Notes under the pieces: model-generated
What the model was told of the DNA's origin: nothing
Databases searched by the model: none
The model's input: only the letters and a program-made list of their open reading frames with translations
Assembly (NCBI GenBank): GCA_013299045.1
Contig: JAAFJX010000012.1
Span: 1 to 64,000, forward strand
Source: Cytophagales bacterium
Lineage (GTDB): Bacteria > Bacteroidota > Bacteroidia > Cytophagales > Bernardetiaceae
DNA: 64,000 nt
Reading direction: 5' to 3'
Position numbers and translations under genes: made by a program
In this document: piece after piece, positions 8,037 to 17,020 of the stretch
Numbering within the stretch: the first letter of the stretch is position 1
How the letters are laid out: the number at the start of each line of letters is the position of its first letter

Positions 8037-9296
8037 ATGCAAAAAATTATAGAAGTTATAACCTTCATATTGTTGGTTTTAGCTATTGATTACTATTTTT
8101 TTCAAGGGATTAAAACCCTGTTGCGAGATTCTGAACCCACCATACAGCTTTGGTGGAAGCGCGGATACGCTTTATTTTCTGTGCTTTCTGTGGTAATTTT
8201 TATGCTTTTTCGTCTAATACCACAGGGCTATTTCAGCAACAGTATGCGCAGAACGGTTCCTTTCATACTTTTTATCTTGCTTATCTGTAAATTCATTGGT
8301 CTAGTTCCTCTTCTCTTAGAAGATGCCTGGCGCATTATTAACTGGCTAGCGCGTTTTTTAGGTAGTAAAATGAGTGAACCGCAAAGTACACCGCGCGTGA
8401 ATATGATAAGCCGCTCAAAATTTTTGGCCATGACAAGCGCCGCATTTGCCGCCGTGCCACTTCTTGGTATGGGCTACGGTGTTGCTTTCGGTGCACACGA
8501 CTACCGGGTTAAGCGCATAAAGCTCAAGCTACCCAATTTACCAAAAAGTTTTGACGGCATCAAATTAGCACAGATTTCTGACATACACTCAGGCAGTTTT
8601 TATAACCCCAAAGCAGTACAGCGCGGCATAGACCTCCTATTGAAGCAACAACCTGATATTGTGTGCTTTACTGGCGACTTAGTCAATAACATTGCCGATG
8701 AAATGGACAGCTACTGGGAAATTTTTGCTAAGGTAACTGCCCCAATGGGTGTGTTTTCGGTTACTGGCAACCACGACTATGGTGATTATGTGCCATGGGA
8801 TAGCGATGAGGCCAAAACTGCTAATTTTGAAAAACTCATGGGAGTTCATAAAAAGATGGGTTGGCGCTTGCTTATGAATGAACACGTTTATATCAAGCGT
8901 GGAGAAGAGGCCATTGCGCTTATTGGAATTGAAAACTGGAGCGCCAAAGGACAATTTCCAAAGTATGGTAGCCTAAGCAAAGCCTATCCGAGTGGGTCAG
9001 AGGCTGCAGTCAAAATTCTGCTTTCACACGACCCAAGCCACTGGGAGGCAGAAGTGCTTAAAATGTATAAAGATGTGGACTTAACCCTTTCAGGACACAC
9101 ACACGGTATGCAATTTGGTATTGATATTCCTGGTATCAAATGGAGTCCTGTTCAGTATGTGTATAAGCAATGGGCAGGTCTCTACACACAGAGCAGTCAG
9201 CATTTATACGTCAATAAAGGCTTTGGCTATTTGGGCTTTCCTGGCCGGATTGGTATGCCACCAGAAATTACCATCATTGAGCTGCTGCGAGGCTAA
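8037..9296 (+). CDS. Membrane-anchored metallophosphoesterase (YkuE/YaeI-like)
   Basis: A 419-residue calcineurin-like phosphoesterase with an N-terminal membrane region. Three to four hydrophobic segments fill residues 1-100, and another follows near residue 130-150 after an SRSKF basic stretch. The dinuclear metal-site motifs occur in order: D182-x-H184 (SDIHSG), GD214 (TGDLVN), GN245-H246-D (GNHDYG), a histidine in LSHDPSHW, and GH354-T-H356 (SGHTHG). This matches the family that includes YkuE and UDP-2,3-diacylglucosamine hydrolase-like proteins. The catalytic domain probably faces the periplasm. The substrate is not evident. Confidence 0.85.
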   Translation: MQKIIEVITFILLVLAIDYYFFQGIKTLLRDSEPTIQLWWKRGYALFSVLSVVIFMLFRLIPQGYFSNSMRRTVPFILFILLICKFIGLVPLLLEDAWRIINWLARFLGSKMSEPQSTPRVNMISRSKFLAMTSAAFAAVPLLGMGYGVAFGAHDYRVKRIKLKLPNLPKSFDGIKLAQISDIHSGSFYNPKAVQRGIDLLLKQQPDIVCFTGDLVNNIADEMDSYWEIFAKVTAPMGVFSVTGNHDYGDYVPWDSDEAKTANFEKLMGVHKKMGWRLLMNEHVYIKRGEEAIALIGIENWSAKGQFPKYGSLSKAYPSGSEAAVKILLSHDPSHWEAEVLKMYKDVDLTLSGHTHGMQFGIDIPGIKWSPVQYVYKQWAGLYTQSSQHLYVNKGFGYLGFPGRIGMPPEITIIELLRG

Positions 9297-9326
9297 AAGG
9301 TATGTGCGTAGTAGAAATAGACTATA

Positions 9327-9519
9327 TAGTCGTCCCTGAAAATACATATAAGACGTTTACTATCAATGAATTAAACAAGTATTTCTACGTTAAAATACAT
9401 TAGTTTTTAGCTTATTTTGTCAAATAACTGGCAAAGTATCAAGGGCTTTTTACGTCCTGCCATGCCTCGTATCAGACAAAAGCGAATGGCTCAAATGTCA
9501 GAGAGTGAGATTTTCTGTG
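9327..9519 (+). repeat. Dispersed mosaic repeat, copy A
   Basis: Copy A begins TAGTCGTCCCTGAAAA and runs through an AT-rich section into a highly conserved core around 9428-9500 (CAAGGGCTTTTTACGTCC, then GCCATGCCTCG, CAGACAAAAGCGAATGGCTC). It aligns along its length with the reverse complement of copy B at 17021-17228, and its core recurs in copy D. It ends with GAGATTTTCTGTG, shared with copy D. It fills most of the 302-bp gap between the metallophosphoesterase gene and gatB, whose genes converge here. It is non-coding apart from a short frame starting MPRIRQKRMAQMSES. Confidence 0.75.
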
Positions 9520-9598
9520 CAATTATGTGATGTGCTTGTTCTTGTGCAGGCTTTTTGGCTTAGAGGTCATATTGACATTCTTACTCAAATATTCCGAC

Positions 9599-11068
9599 TC
9601 ACTTGGCTGATGCTTCGTCTAGCTTTTGGGTTACAAGCGCGTTGGCCAATTTTGGGTCAATTTTGATGCTGCTTTTTTTCATCACCATGCCCATAATCAT
9701 ACCTGCAATCCCCTTTTTCCCGTTCTTATATTCAAGAACTTTGTCCGGAAATTGCGCAATCAGTTCATCAATAAGAGGTATAATGAGGCTATCATCGCTG
9801 CTTTGTGTAAGACTCAGGCGCTCTGCCATGTCTTTGGCTGAAACTTGTGGTTCATTAGCCATAGCGGGTAAGAGTTGCTTGTCGGCAGAGGAAAAACTGA
9901 TGCTACCGCCGTCAATCAAAGCAATAATGTCGGCAATGTGTTGCGGTGAAAGTGTAAAATCAGCAATACGCAAAGCTCTTTCATTCAAAAAGGACTTGAT
10001 AGGCCCCATCACCCAGTTGGACGCAGCCTTGTAGTTTTTGGTCAGTTCGCAAAGTGCTTCAAAATAGAGCGCAATGTCTTTACTGTCGGTTAAAACACCA
10101 GCATCATAGTCTGGGAGTCCTAATTCTTTGGTAAACTTTTGTTTGAGTGCCCGTGGCAAACTTGGCAATTTAGCTCTTACTTGATTGATATAGGCTTCAG
10201 TAACAATGAGCGGCTGTAAGTCTGGCTCAGGGAAGTAACGATAATCGTTCATGCTTTCCTTCAAGCGCATGGCGTGCGTGAGGCCAGTAGCGGCATCAAA
10301 CATACGGGTTTCGGCCAGCACCTTACCGCCTTTGTCAAGAACTTCGGCTTGGCGTGCAGCTTCATGATCTATGGCGCGTTGTACGTTGCGTATAGAGTTC
10401 ATGTTTTTAACCTCTACGCGTGTGCCATAAGTAGTGCTGCCTTTTAAGCGAATAGAAATATTGGCATCACAGCGCAAAGAGCCTTCTTCCATATTTCCAT
10501 CACAAATATCAAGATAGCGAACAAGCCGCCTGATTTCAGTAAGGTATTGATATGCCTCTTCGCCTGTACGGAGGTCTGGGTCTGACACAATTTCAATGAG
10601 GCCAACGCCCGCACGGTTATAGTCCACCAATGTATCGGTTTCTTGTTCAAAGTGCATAGATTTGCCCGCATCTTCTTCCAAATGTATTCGCTGAATATTG
10701 ATTCTTTTTTCGGATTTATCAGGCTGCACAATCAGCATATAGCCTTTGGTGCAAATAGGCGTTTTGTCTTGCGTAATTTGATACCCCTTCGGAAGGTCTG
10801 GGTAGTAATAGCTTTTGCGGTCAAAGAGGTTGTATTCGGTAATTTGCATATTGCAAGCCAAGCCCATCTTCACGGCATATTCAACTGCTTTTTCATTCAC
10901 ACGCGGGAGTGTGCCGGGGTGAGCAAGCGTTATGACACTGATGTTGGTGTTCGGCAGCTGCCCGTATTCGGTAGAGTCGGAGGCATACATTTTAGAAAGC
11001 GTTTGCAACTGTGCATGGACTTCCAAACCAATGACAATTTCGTATTTATCTAGCGCGTTTTCAGACAT
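9599..11068 (-). CDS. gatB: Asp-tRNA(Asn)/Glu-tRNA(Gln) amidotransferase subunit B
   Basis: GatB is the tRNA-binding kinase subunit of the GatCAB complex. It activates Glu or Asp mischarged on tRNA(Gln) or tRNA(Asn) and lets the amide be transferred. The 489-residue length is normal. Hallmarks include IGLEVHAQLQT near residue 12, HPGTLPRVN, the conserved KSYYYPDLPKGYQITQ, and EEDAGKS-like LEEDAGKSMH. Further on are RCDANIS and FRYFPEPDL-like YRYFPEPDLQPL. The C-terminal YqeY-like tail contains KGIAGMIMGMVM. gatA and gatC are not in the window. Confidence 0.95.
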   Translation of the reverse strand: MSENALDKYEIVIGLEVHAQLQTLSKMYASDSTEYGQLPNTNISVITLAHPGTLPRVNEKAVEYAVKMGLACNMQITEYNLFDRKSYYYPDLPKGYQITQDKTPICTKGYMLIVQPDKSEKRINIQRIHLEEDAGKSMHFEQETDTLVDYNRAGVGLIEIVSDPDLRTGEEAYQYLTEIRRLVRYLDICDGNMEEGSLRCDANISIRLKGSTTYGTRVEVKNMNSIRNVQRAIDHEAARQAEVLDKGGKVLAETRMFDAATGLTHAMRLKESMNDYRYFPEPDLQPLIVTEAYINQVRAKLPSLPRALKQKFTKELGLPDYDAGVLTDSKDIALYFEALCELTKNYKAASNWVMGPIKSFLNERALRIADFTLSPQHIADIIALIDGGSISFSSADKQLLPAMANEPQVSAKDMAERLSLTQSSDDSLIIPLIDELIAQFPDKVLEYKNGKKGIAGMIMGMVMKKSSIKIDPKLANALVTQKLDEASAK

Positions 11069-11105
11069 TTGACTGGCTATTTGGGTTCTCTTAAATAAGT
11101 AAGCG

Positions 11106-11113
11106 CAAAGTTA
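11106..11113 (-). promoter_or_regulatory. -7 element for gatB
   Basis: The minus strand reads TAACTTTG, a match to TAnnTTTG, 38 bases before the gatB start. No clear -33 element was found at the expected spacing. Confidence 0.4.
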
Positions 11114-11176
11114 TAAAAAATGTTGTGTCTTTAAAAAGTATAGGCTGCAAAAACCTTGGGGTGGAAAGCCTCAAAA

Positions 11177-11215
11177 ACAGCAGCCAGCACTCACTAAAAA
11201 ACTACTGGCTGCTGT
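11177..11215 (-). terminator. Rho-independent terminator after the DUF2911 gene
   Basis: An 11-bp perfect stem, ACAGCAGCCAG (11177-11187) against CTGGCTGCTGT (11205-11215), lies ten bases beyond the stop of the minus-strand DUF2911 gene. On the minus strand it is followed by TTTTTG, as expected for an intrinsic terminator. Confidence 0.8.
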
Positions 11216-11225
11216 CTGAACAAAT

Positions 11226-12116
11226 CTACTTCATTTTTGACCACTCCTCAATAGAGGTTTTATTCATGTTCACATAAGCGTCGTCGCCGTCAGCTTTTGC
11301 TTTTTCCATCGAGAGCGTTGCCGTAGCAATAGCGCTTTTGTAGTCTTTGAGTTTGGCCTGAACGAGTGCTTTGTGGCGCAGCATCCAATAAGGTTCACCG
11401 CCGCGGTATTCAATCGCTTTGTTTGCCCACTCTAAGGCTTTGTTCATGTCTTTGTTGGTGTTGTAGTAATACTGAGAGGCATTCCAGAAGTTGTTGGCAA
11501 CTGCCGACATAGGATTCTTCTCAAACTTAGCAATTTGCGCCATTACTTCAGTTTCTACGTCGTGTGTAAGCGTGAAAGCCACTTTTGTATTCTCCCATAA
11601 CATTTCTAAATGTGCGCCAGTTTCCGTCAAAGAGCCAAACTGAATCGTAAAAGTTTCTACTTTGTCGTTCAATTTCGTAGGCGTTACTTTAAAGCGCGCT
11701 ACGTCCTCTTCTGCTTTGTAGCCATCAGTATTCCCGCCAAGTGTTGTATTCTTGTTGAGAACAACTGTCCATTCGGTTGCACCAGGAATGCAATAAATGG
11801 CATAAGTACCTGCTGCTACCTTAGTGCCGTTCACGCTCATCTCCTTAGAAAAATTGATGGTAGTAGCGCCATTTGCGCCAGTGCGCCACGCTTTGTCAAA
11901 AGCAACAACGTGCTTGTCAGTGCTGCCAAATATCATACGTCCCTTGGCAGAGGGTCTTGAATAATCAATTTTTACATCTGCCAAACCTACTTTCTGGCTA
12001 ACCGAACCAGCGGGACTAGGGGCGGGAGTAGAAATGGCTTGTGCGAAGCCTGACAAAGAGGCAAATACAGCAAACACAGCGATAAATGCTATGGCCAAAT
12101 TTCTGATTTTAAACAT
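11226..12116 (-). CDS. DUF2911-family secreted protein with TPR-like C-terminus
   Basis: 296 residues from the ATG at 12116 (MFKIRNLAIAF), which starts a proper signal peptide with cleavage near GFAQA. The frame extends 25 codons further upstream, but that extension lacks signal-peptide character. The N-terminal half is the DUF2911 domain, common in Bacteroidota: VKIDYSRPSAKGRMIFG, then FDKAWRTGANGATTI, then AGTYAIYCIPG and WTVVLNKN. The last 100 residues form helical repeats of TPR type (ALEWANKAIEYRG, ALVQAKLKDYKSA). The function of DUF2911 is unknown; export suggests a periplasmic or cell-surface role. Confidence 0.85.
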   Translation of the reverse strand: MFKIRNLAIAFIAVFAVFASLSGFAQAISTPAPSPAGSVSQKVGLADVKIDYSRPSAKGRMIFGSTDKHVVAFDKAWRTGANGATTINFSKEMSVNGTKVAAGTYAIYCIPGATEWTVVLNKNTTLGGNTDGYKAEEDVARFKVTPTKLNDKVETFTIQFGSLTETGAHLEMLWENTKVAFTLTHDVETEVMAQIAKFEKNPMSAVANNFWNASQYYYNTNKDMNKALEWANKAIEYRGGEPYWMLRHKALVQAKLKDYKSAIATATLSMEKAKADGDDAYVNMNKTSIEEWSKMK

Positions 12117-12249
12117 AATTGAATGGAATAAGAAATAAATTAAATAATTTAAGTGGTTTTGTAAAAGGGCTTGTTGGGAAGCACTGCGCAAGATGAAAAT
12201 AGATAGCCAAGATTTTTAATCGTAAGCCATAGCTATTTAGTTTCTAATT

Positions 12250-13167
12250 TTATACTTTTACCAAGTCAAAGAAAAGCTGCTCTCTGTCTGCAATCTCTGA
12301 TTCAGAAAGATTGACAATGCGCTCAGTACCAAATTTTTCTACGCAAAAAGAAGCCATAGCAGAGCCTTTGATGACACCGCGTTTCATATCCTCAAAGCTG
12401 GTGCTCTTGCAAGCGGCCATGTGCGCAATAAAACCCGCCGCAAAGCAATCGCCAGCGCCTGTGGGGTCATAGACCTCCTCAAGCGGGAGAGCTGGTGCAT
12501 AAAAGAGTTCGTTGTCAGGCCCAAATAACAAAGCGCCATGCTCGCCTTTTTTGATGATAAGGGTTTTAGGTCCCATCGCCTTGATAACTTTAGATGCCTT
12601 TACCAAAGAGTACTCGCCCGAAAGCATACGTGCCTCTTCATCATTGATAGAAAGCACGTCCACTTGCGCCAAAACCGTTTTGAGCTCTGGCAACACCTCG
12701 GGGCGCATCCAAAAATTCATGGTATCCATGACTACCAACTTCGGACGCTTACGAAGGCGCTTGAGTACCGTTATCTGTACCTCTGGGCTTAAATTACCCA
12801 GCATCAAATACTCACAGTCTTGGTAAGATTCGGGTACAATGGGGTCAAAATCCCCAAGTACGTTGAGTTCTGTAATGAGCGTGTCGCGGGAATTAAGGTC
12901 GTTGTGGTATTTGCCAGCCCAGAAAAAGGATTTTTCATTTTCTTTAATTTGCAGCCCTTCCAGATTGACACCGCGCGCTCTGAACAACGCGATAGCATCT
13001 TTTGGGAAGTCTCCGCCAACAACCGCCACCAGGTTCACTTTGGGGCAGAAGTAAGACGATACCAAGGCAATGAAAGTGGCAGCGCCACCAATAATTTTAC
13101 CATTGGTGGAACCAAGTGGGGTTTCTATAGCATCAAAAGCCACCGAACCAACTACTAATAAACTCAT
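12250..13167 (-). CDS. PfkB-family carbohydrate/nucleoside kinase
   Basis: 305 residues of the ribokinase/PfkB family, cytoplasmic enzymes that phosphorylate sugars or nucleosides using ATP. The C-terminal signature with the anion hole and catalytic base is present as DPTGAGDCFAAGF, with D240 as the likely base. The N-terminal glycine-rich substrate region is KIIGGAATFIAL followed by VVGGDFPKD. A typical lid segment follows. Sugar specificity cannot be read. The conserved C-terminal segment SAMASFCVEKFGTERI is seen in many Bacteroidota 'sugar kinase' annotations. A -7 element (TACCTTTG on the minus strand, 13255-13262) lies 87 bases upstream. Confidence 0.85.
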   Translation of the reverse strand: MSLLVVGSVAFDAIETPLGSTNGKIIGGAATFIALVSSYFCPKVNLVAVVGGDFPKDAIALFRARGVNLEGLQIKENEKSFFWAGKYHNDLNSRDTLITELNVLGDFDPIVPESYQDCEYLMLGNLSPEVQITVLKRLRKRPKLVVMDTMNFWMRPEVLPELKTVLAQVDVLSINDEEARMLSGEYSLVKASKVIKAMGPKTLIIKKGEHGALLFGPDNELFYAPALPLEEVYDPTGAGDCFAAGFIAHMAACKSTSFEDMKRGVIKGSAMASFCVEKFGTERIVNLSESEIADREQLFFDLVKV

Positions 13168-13657
13168 ATTTAAAGGATTATGAGGGCAAGACCAAATTTT
13201 TAGAAAACCACATCTTTACACAAATGATACCGAAGCACCACTCAAAAATGCGCACAAAGGTAAACTTTTTTTGAATACAAAGCGATATTCCCTTAGTGGA
13301 GTCCAGAGTCTAGGTATCAAAAACACTTAAATTTATGTTGTCTGAAACGGTTTCAAGAAAAAACCGCAAGCTGCCTGTCAAGAGATTCCAATTCAAAAGT
13401 TAGATTTACTAAAAATGCTTTATGAGCTTGACTCTGTTCTTTTACTATCTGGAATAGTGGCCTGTGGTTCAAAAACAAAAGATTAAGGGCGCGTTACATA
13501 GGCCAGTGCGCTCTGACGACTATTCAATGAAAGCTGAAATAAGTTTAACGCCTTGAGTATGGGTATTTTGCTTAACTGCGTGCCATCGTTTTTTTTATCT
13601 AGATTTTGCAACTTGAACTGCTCTCAGTTAAAAAAAGCCCAAGAAATATGATTTTAA
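13168..13657. other. Intergenic region between divergent genes
   Basis: About 490 bases between the PfkB gene and the promoter of the CcmE-like gene. It holds a candidate minus-strand -7 element (TACCTTTG, 13255-13262) for the kinase gene. No gene-like frame, tRNA or strong hairpin was seen in the remainder. A GACGACTAT near 13517 resembles the repeat terminus but lacks the adjoining bases. Confidence 0.4.
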
Positions 13658-13665
13658 TACTTTTG
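13658..13665 (+). promoter_or_regulatory. -7 element for the CcmE-like gene
   Basis: TACTTTTG matches TAnnTTTG and lies 60 bases before the ATG at 13726. It lies inside the upstream-extended reading frame, which argues that the true start is downstream of it. Confidence 0.5.
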
Positions 13666-13725
13666 CGTGTAAATTTGTGCATCAAAAATTACGTAGTATT
13701 CATCTCTGTTCAAACAAGAATAAAC

Positions 13726-14148
13726 ATGAAACTTTCCTATATCATTGGGCTTGTGGTTATTGCGGTGGCAATGATGGTAGTTATTGTATCTGCCGATGAC
13801 GCAAGCGAGTACGTTGATTTTAAAACTGCCCAAACGATGGCAGCAGAGGGCGATGACGACAAAGTTCACGTTGTAGGCGAACTTACTAAAGATGCGCAAG
13901 GTCAGATTACGAACATAGAATACGAACCACTCAAAGACCCTAATTTTCTTGCTTTCAGGCTTCTAGACGATAAAAAAAATGCGCAACGTGTGGTTTGCAC
14001 GAATCCACCACCCAATATGAACGATTTTAAAAAGTCAGAAAAAGTGGTTATCATAGGGCGCTGTACGTCTGCCGAAGTCTTTCTGGCCGATGAGATTCTG
14101 CTCAAATGCCCTTCCAAATATGAAGAAAAATCTATTGCAGCGCTTTAG
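13726..14148 (+). CDS. ccmE: CcmE-like cytochrome c haem chaperone with CxxxY motif
   Basis: CcmE binds haem covalently in the periplasm and delivers it to apocytochrome c. This 140-residue protein has the right plan: a short cytoplasmic N-terminus, one membrane anchor (residues 4-22), then a small beta-barrel domain with VHVVGEL, FRLLDD, VVIIGRC and FLADEILLKCPSKYEEK. The last segment is the family's haem-binding end, where the usual HxxxY is replaced by C128-x-x-x-Y132. Cysteine variants of CcmE are known from archaea and Desulfovibrio. A 40-residue upstream extension exists but the promoter and the membrane anchor favour the ATG at 13726. Other ccm genes are not in the window. Confidence 0.8.
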   Translation: MKLSYIIGLVVIAVAMMVVIVSADDASEYVDFKTAQTMAAEGDDDKVHVVGELTKDAQGQITNIEYEPLKDPNFLAFRLLDDKKNAQRVVCTNPPPNMNDFKKSEKVVIIGRCTSAEVFLADEILLKCPSKYEEKSIAAL

Positions 14149-14242
14149 TTTTTAGGCTAAAATGCGGTGGCTTTCGCGAGTGTTCGTTTAAAATTTTGCA
14201 CAGAACTTCTTGTATTTTAGAATGAAGTATAGCAAAACTACT

Positions 14243-14250
14243 TATCTTTG
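14243..14250 (+). promoter_or_regulatory. -7 element for the saccharopine-dehydrogenase-like gene
   Basis: TATCTTTG fits the TAnnTTTG consensus and lies 31 bases before the ATG at 14282. A good -33 element was not seen. Confidence 0.5.
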
Positions 14251-14281
14251 AGGCATAAAATTCATTTTTTTTAGCCCTTAA

Positions 14282-15637
14282 ATGAAAAACATCGTATTGC
14301 TTGGTGCTGGGCGTTCAGCATCTGCTCTTATTCAGTATCTGCTCAAATGGGCATCAGAAAATGATTTTTTTGTAAGAATAGGAGACAAAAATCTCAGCGT
14401 GGCCGAAGAGAAGATAAGTAACCATCCTAGAGGTCAGGCTTTTGCTTTTGATGTTCAAAAATATGAAGACTGCCAAAGTGCCGTCCAAAACGCTGCTGTC
14501 ATTGTTTCTCTGCTCCCCGCACACCTGCACGTACCCATAGCACAAGCCTGTATTGAGGCAGGAGTTTCTATGCTGACGGCTTCCTATATTTCACCCGCCA
14601 TGCAAGCCTTGCACAATGAGGCAGAGAGCAAAAATATTATGATTTTGAATGAAATTGGTCTAGACCCCGGCATAGACCATCTCTCTGCTATGGAAGTACT
14701 TGATGACCTCAACGAGGCTGGCGCAAACATAACTTGTTTCAAATCTTTTTGCGGGGGCTTGGTAGCGCCTAACTCTGACACCAATCTCTGGGGGTATAAA
14801 TTTTCGTGGAATCCACGCAATGTTATTTTAGCCGGACAGAGTACTGCTAAGTTTATGCAAAATGGTCAGACCAAGTTTGTGCCTTACCAACGTCTTTTTA
14901 CTTATACAGAACCTATCCATTTTTCTCAAATTGGTGATTTTGAGGGCTATCCGAACCGCGACTCCCTTTCTTATCTGCAAGCCTACCGTATCCAAAAAGT
15001 GCCTACGGTTATTCGTGGAACTATTCGCAAAAAAGGCTTTTCTGATGCCTGGAATGTCTTTGTACAACTTGGACTGACCGACGACAGTTACATTTATCCG
15101 AACAGCGCCGAAACAACTTACAGAAGTTTTCTGAACAGTTATTTTCAATATGACCAACATCTTTCGCTTGAGGATAAACTCAAGAAGATGCTGCACGCCT
15201 CCATGCGCGAAGATGTTTTTGAGCGTATAAATAGCACGGGTATTCTTGAGGACAATATTATAGGCTTAGATAAGGCAACCCCTGCACAAATTTTGCAGCA
15301 ACTGCTTGAAGAAAAATGGCGTTTAGAACCTTCTGATAAAGATATGGTACTGATGCAGCACATTTTTAAGTACCAACTAGAGGGTCAGAATCGCTGCTTA
15401 CGCTCTTCTCTGGTTGTCATTGGTCAGGATAATGTTCAAACAGCTATGGCTCAGACAGTAGGATTGCCCTTGGGTATAGCAACCAAGCTGTTTTTAGAAA
15501 AGAAAATCATGCTCAAAGGTGTTTTGATGCCGCTCGTTAAGGAGCTATACCGCCCTATTCTATCCGAATTAGAATCTTGTGGTATTGCGTTCCGCGAGCA
15601 CAGCACCGATATCAGTGAATTAGAGCTTTACAATTAA
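14282..15637 (+). CDS. Saccharopine dehydrogenase-like oxidoreductase
   Basis: 451 residues with an N-terminal Rossmann fold: VLLGAGRSA at residues 5-13 is the dinucleotide-binding loop, followed by an acidic residue in RIGDKN. The region around LNEIGLDPGIDHLSAM is the family's characteristic substrate-domain entry, and CGGLVAP and WNPRNVI follow, as in saccharopine reductases and lysine 6-dehydrogenases. The family interconverts lysine, saccharopine and aminoadipate semialdehyde with NAD(P). The bifunctional partner domain (LKR) is absent, so this is the stand-alone dehydrogenase type. It converges with hisD with 15 bases between stops. Confidence 0.85.
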   Translation: MKNIVLLGAGRSASALIQYLLKWASENDFFVRIGDKNLSVAEEKISNHPRGQAFAFDVQKYEDCQSAVQNAAVIVSLLPAHLHVPIAQACIEAGVSMLTASYISPAMQALHNEAESKNIMILNEIGLDPGIDHLSAMEVLDDLNEAGANITCFKSFCGGLVAPNSDTNLWGYKFSWNPRNVILAGQSTAKFMQNGQTKFVPYQRLFTYTEPIHFSQIGDFEGYPNRDSLSYLQAYRIQKVPTVIRGTIRKKGFSDAWNVFVQLGLTDDSYIYPNSAETTYRSFLNSYFQYDQHLSLEDKLKKMLHASMREDVFERINSTGILEDNIIGLDKATPAQILQQLLEEKWRLEPSDKDMVLMQHIFKYQLEGQNRCLRSSLVVIGQDNVQTAMAQTVGLPLGIATKLFLEKKIMLKGVLMPLVKELYRPILSELESCGIAFREHSTDISELELYN

Positions 15638-15652
15638 AGCTAAAACCAAAAC

Positions 15653-16933
15653 TTATTCATTCAAAAATGCAAGCCTAATGGAAACGGCTCTGGCGTGTGC
15701 GTCGAGGCTTTCGGCAGCGGCCATCTCCTCTACAACAGGCCCAATGGCTATTAAGCCCTCCGCGCTCAGGGTCTGAAAAGTGATGAACTTCATAAAAGAC
15801 TCTACCGATACTCCACTCCATGCCTTTGCAAAGCCCGAAGTTGGCAGCGTATGGTTAGTACCGCTGGCGTAGTCGCCTACGCTTTCAGGCGACCACTGTC
15901 CTATAAAAACAGAGCCAGCATTTCTGATGCGCGGTAAATACCAATCTTCGTACTCTGACTGTACTATAAGGTGTTCGGGCGCATAAAAATTAACGGCTTC
16001 AATGGCTGTTTCTTTATTTTCAAATAGTAAAAAGCAAGAGTTTTTGAGGGTTTCTTGTATAAAATGCGCTCTTGGCAAACTTTTGAGCTGCCTATCCATT
16101 TCTGCCAAAACCTGTTCGGGGAGTGCTGGGTTTGTTGTAACCAGCATCACCTGGCTATCGTTACCGTGCTCGGCCTGTGCAAGAAGGTCGGCTGCCACAA
16201 ATGCGGGCAGAGCAGCATCTGCCAAAACAAGCACTTCTGAGGGGCCAGCGGGCATATCAATCGCCACTCCCAGCCCATTAGCATACTGTTTGGCACTTGT
16301 AACCCATTGGTTGCCTGGCCCAAAAATTTTATAGCATTGCGGTACAGTGGCAGTACCCAAAGCCATGCTAGCAATAGCCTGCGCGCCGCCAATTTTGAAT
16401 ATCTTTTTGATGCCGCAACGAGCCGCCGCGTACAAAATAGTTGGGTGTATAGCCCCATTGCTTTGGGGAGGTGTGCATAGAACCACCTCTTCGCAGCCAG
16501 CGAGCAGGGCGGGTATGCCAAGCATAAGCACAGTAGAAAACAGCGGGGCTGTGCCGCCTGGTATGTAAAGCCCTACGCGCTCAATACCGAATGCTCGACG
16601 CTCACAGACCACGCCTGCCATTGTTTCGCGACGTATCTGCTTAGGGAGTTCGGCTTCGTGGAAGGTTTTAATGTTTTGATAGGCAACTTCAATCGCACTT
16701 TTGAGCGCCTCGGAGAGCTGCCCTCCTGCCCGCAGCAATTCGTCTTCGCTCACCGGCCAAACACCTGCAAATTTATCAAATTCGGCGCTATACTGCACTA
16801 AGGCAACATCGCCCTGTGCCTGAATAGCGTCAAAAATTTGCTTGATAGCCGTTTGAGGTGCAGAGGCCGAAGCAGGCCTAGCCAGAATCATCTGCCATTC
16901 TGATTGGGGTGGGTTCTGATAAACTTTAGTCAT
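15653..16933 (-). CDS. hisD: Histidinol dehydrogenase
   Basis: HisD oxidises L-histidinol to histidine in two NAD-dependent steps, the end of histidine synthesis. From the ATG at 16933 (MTKVYQNPP) it has 426 residues, the family norm. Motifs in order: GLYIPGGTAPLFSTVLMLG, IGGAQAIASMALGT, FGPGNQWVTSAKQY, DMPAGPSEVLVLAD, LLAQAEHGNDSQV (zinc-binding Gln and His), YAPEHLI and the C-terminal ALSAEGL-like segment. The frame continues 53 codons upstream to 17092, but that extension is made of the dispersed repeat copy B and lacks homology. A -7 element 21 bases before 16933 supports the shorter form. No other his genes are nearby. Confidence 0.93.
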   Translation of the reverse strand: MTKVYQNPPQSEWQMILARPASASAPQTAIKQIFDAIQAQGDVALVQYSAEFDKFAGVWPVSEDELLRAGGQLSEALKSAIEVAYQNIKTFHEAELPKQIRRETMAGVVCERRAFGIERVGLYIPGGTAPLFSTVLMLGIPALLAGCEEVVLCTPPQSNGAIHPTILYAAARCGIKKIFKIGGAQAIASMALGTATVPQCYKIFGPGNQWVTSAKQYANGLGVAIDMPAGPSEVLVLADAALPAFVAADLLAQAEHGNDSQVMLVTTNPALPEQVLAEMDRQLKSLPRAHFIQETLKNSCFLLFENKETAIEAVNFYAPEHLIVQSEYEDWYLPRIRNAGSVFIGQWSPESVGDYASGTNHTLPTSGFAKAWSGVSVESFMKFITFQTLSAEGLIAIGPVVEEMAAAESLDAHARAVSIRLAFLNE

Positions 16934-16953
16934 ATTTATTGTCTTATTGAGCG

Positions 16954-16961
16954 CAAAAATA
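16954..16961 (-). promoter_or_regulatory. -7 element for hisD
   Basis: The minus strand reads TATTTTTG, 21 bases before the hisD ATG at 16933. It lies within the apparent upstream extension of the reading frame, supporting the shorter start. No clear -33 element was seen. Confidence 0.45.
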
Positions 16962-17020
16962 GGCTTTTTGTGTGCATTAGTTCCATAGAAAGGCAAAAAA
17001 TAATATGCGCTTTGATATAA

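Noticed and set aside
13510-13525. GACGACTAT near 13517 as another repeat end
   Set aside because: Only eight or nine bases match and the adjoining AAGGG is missing.
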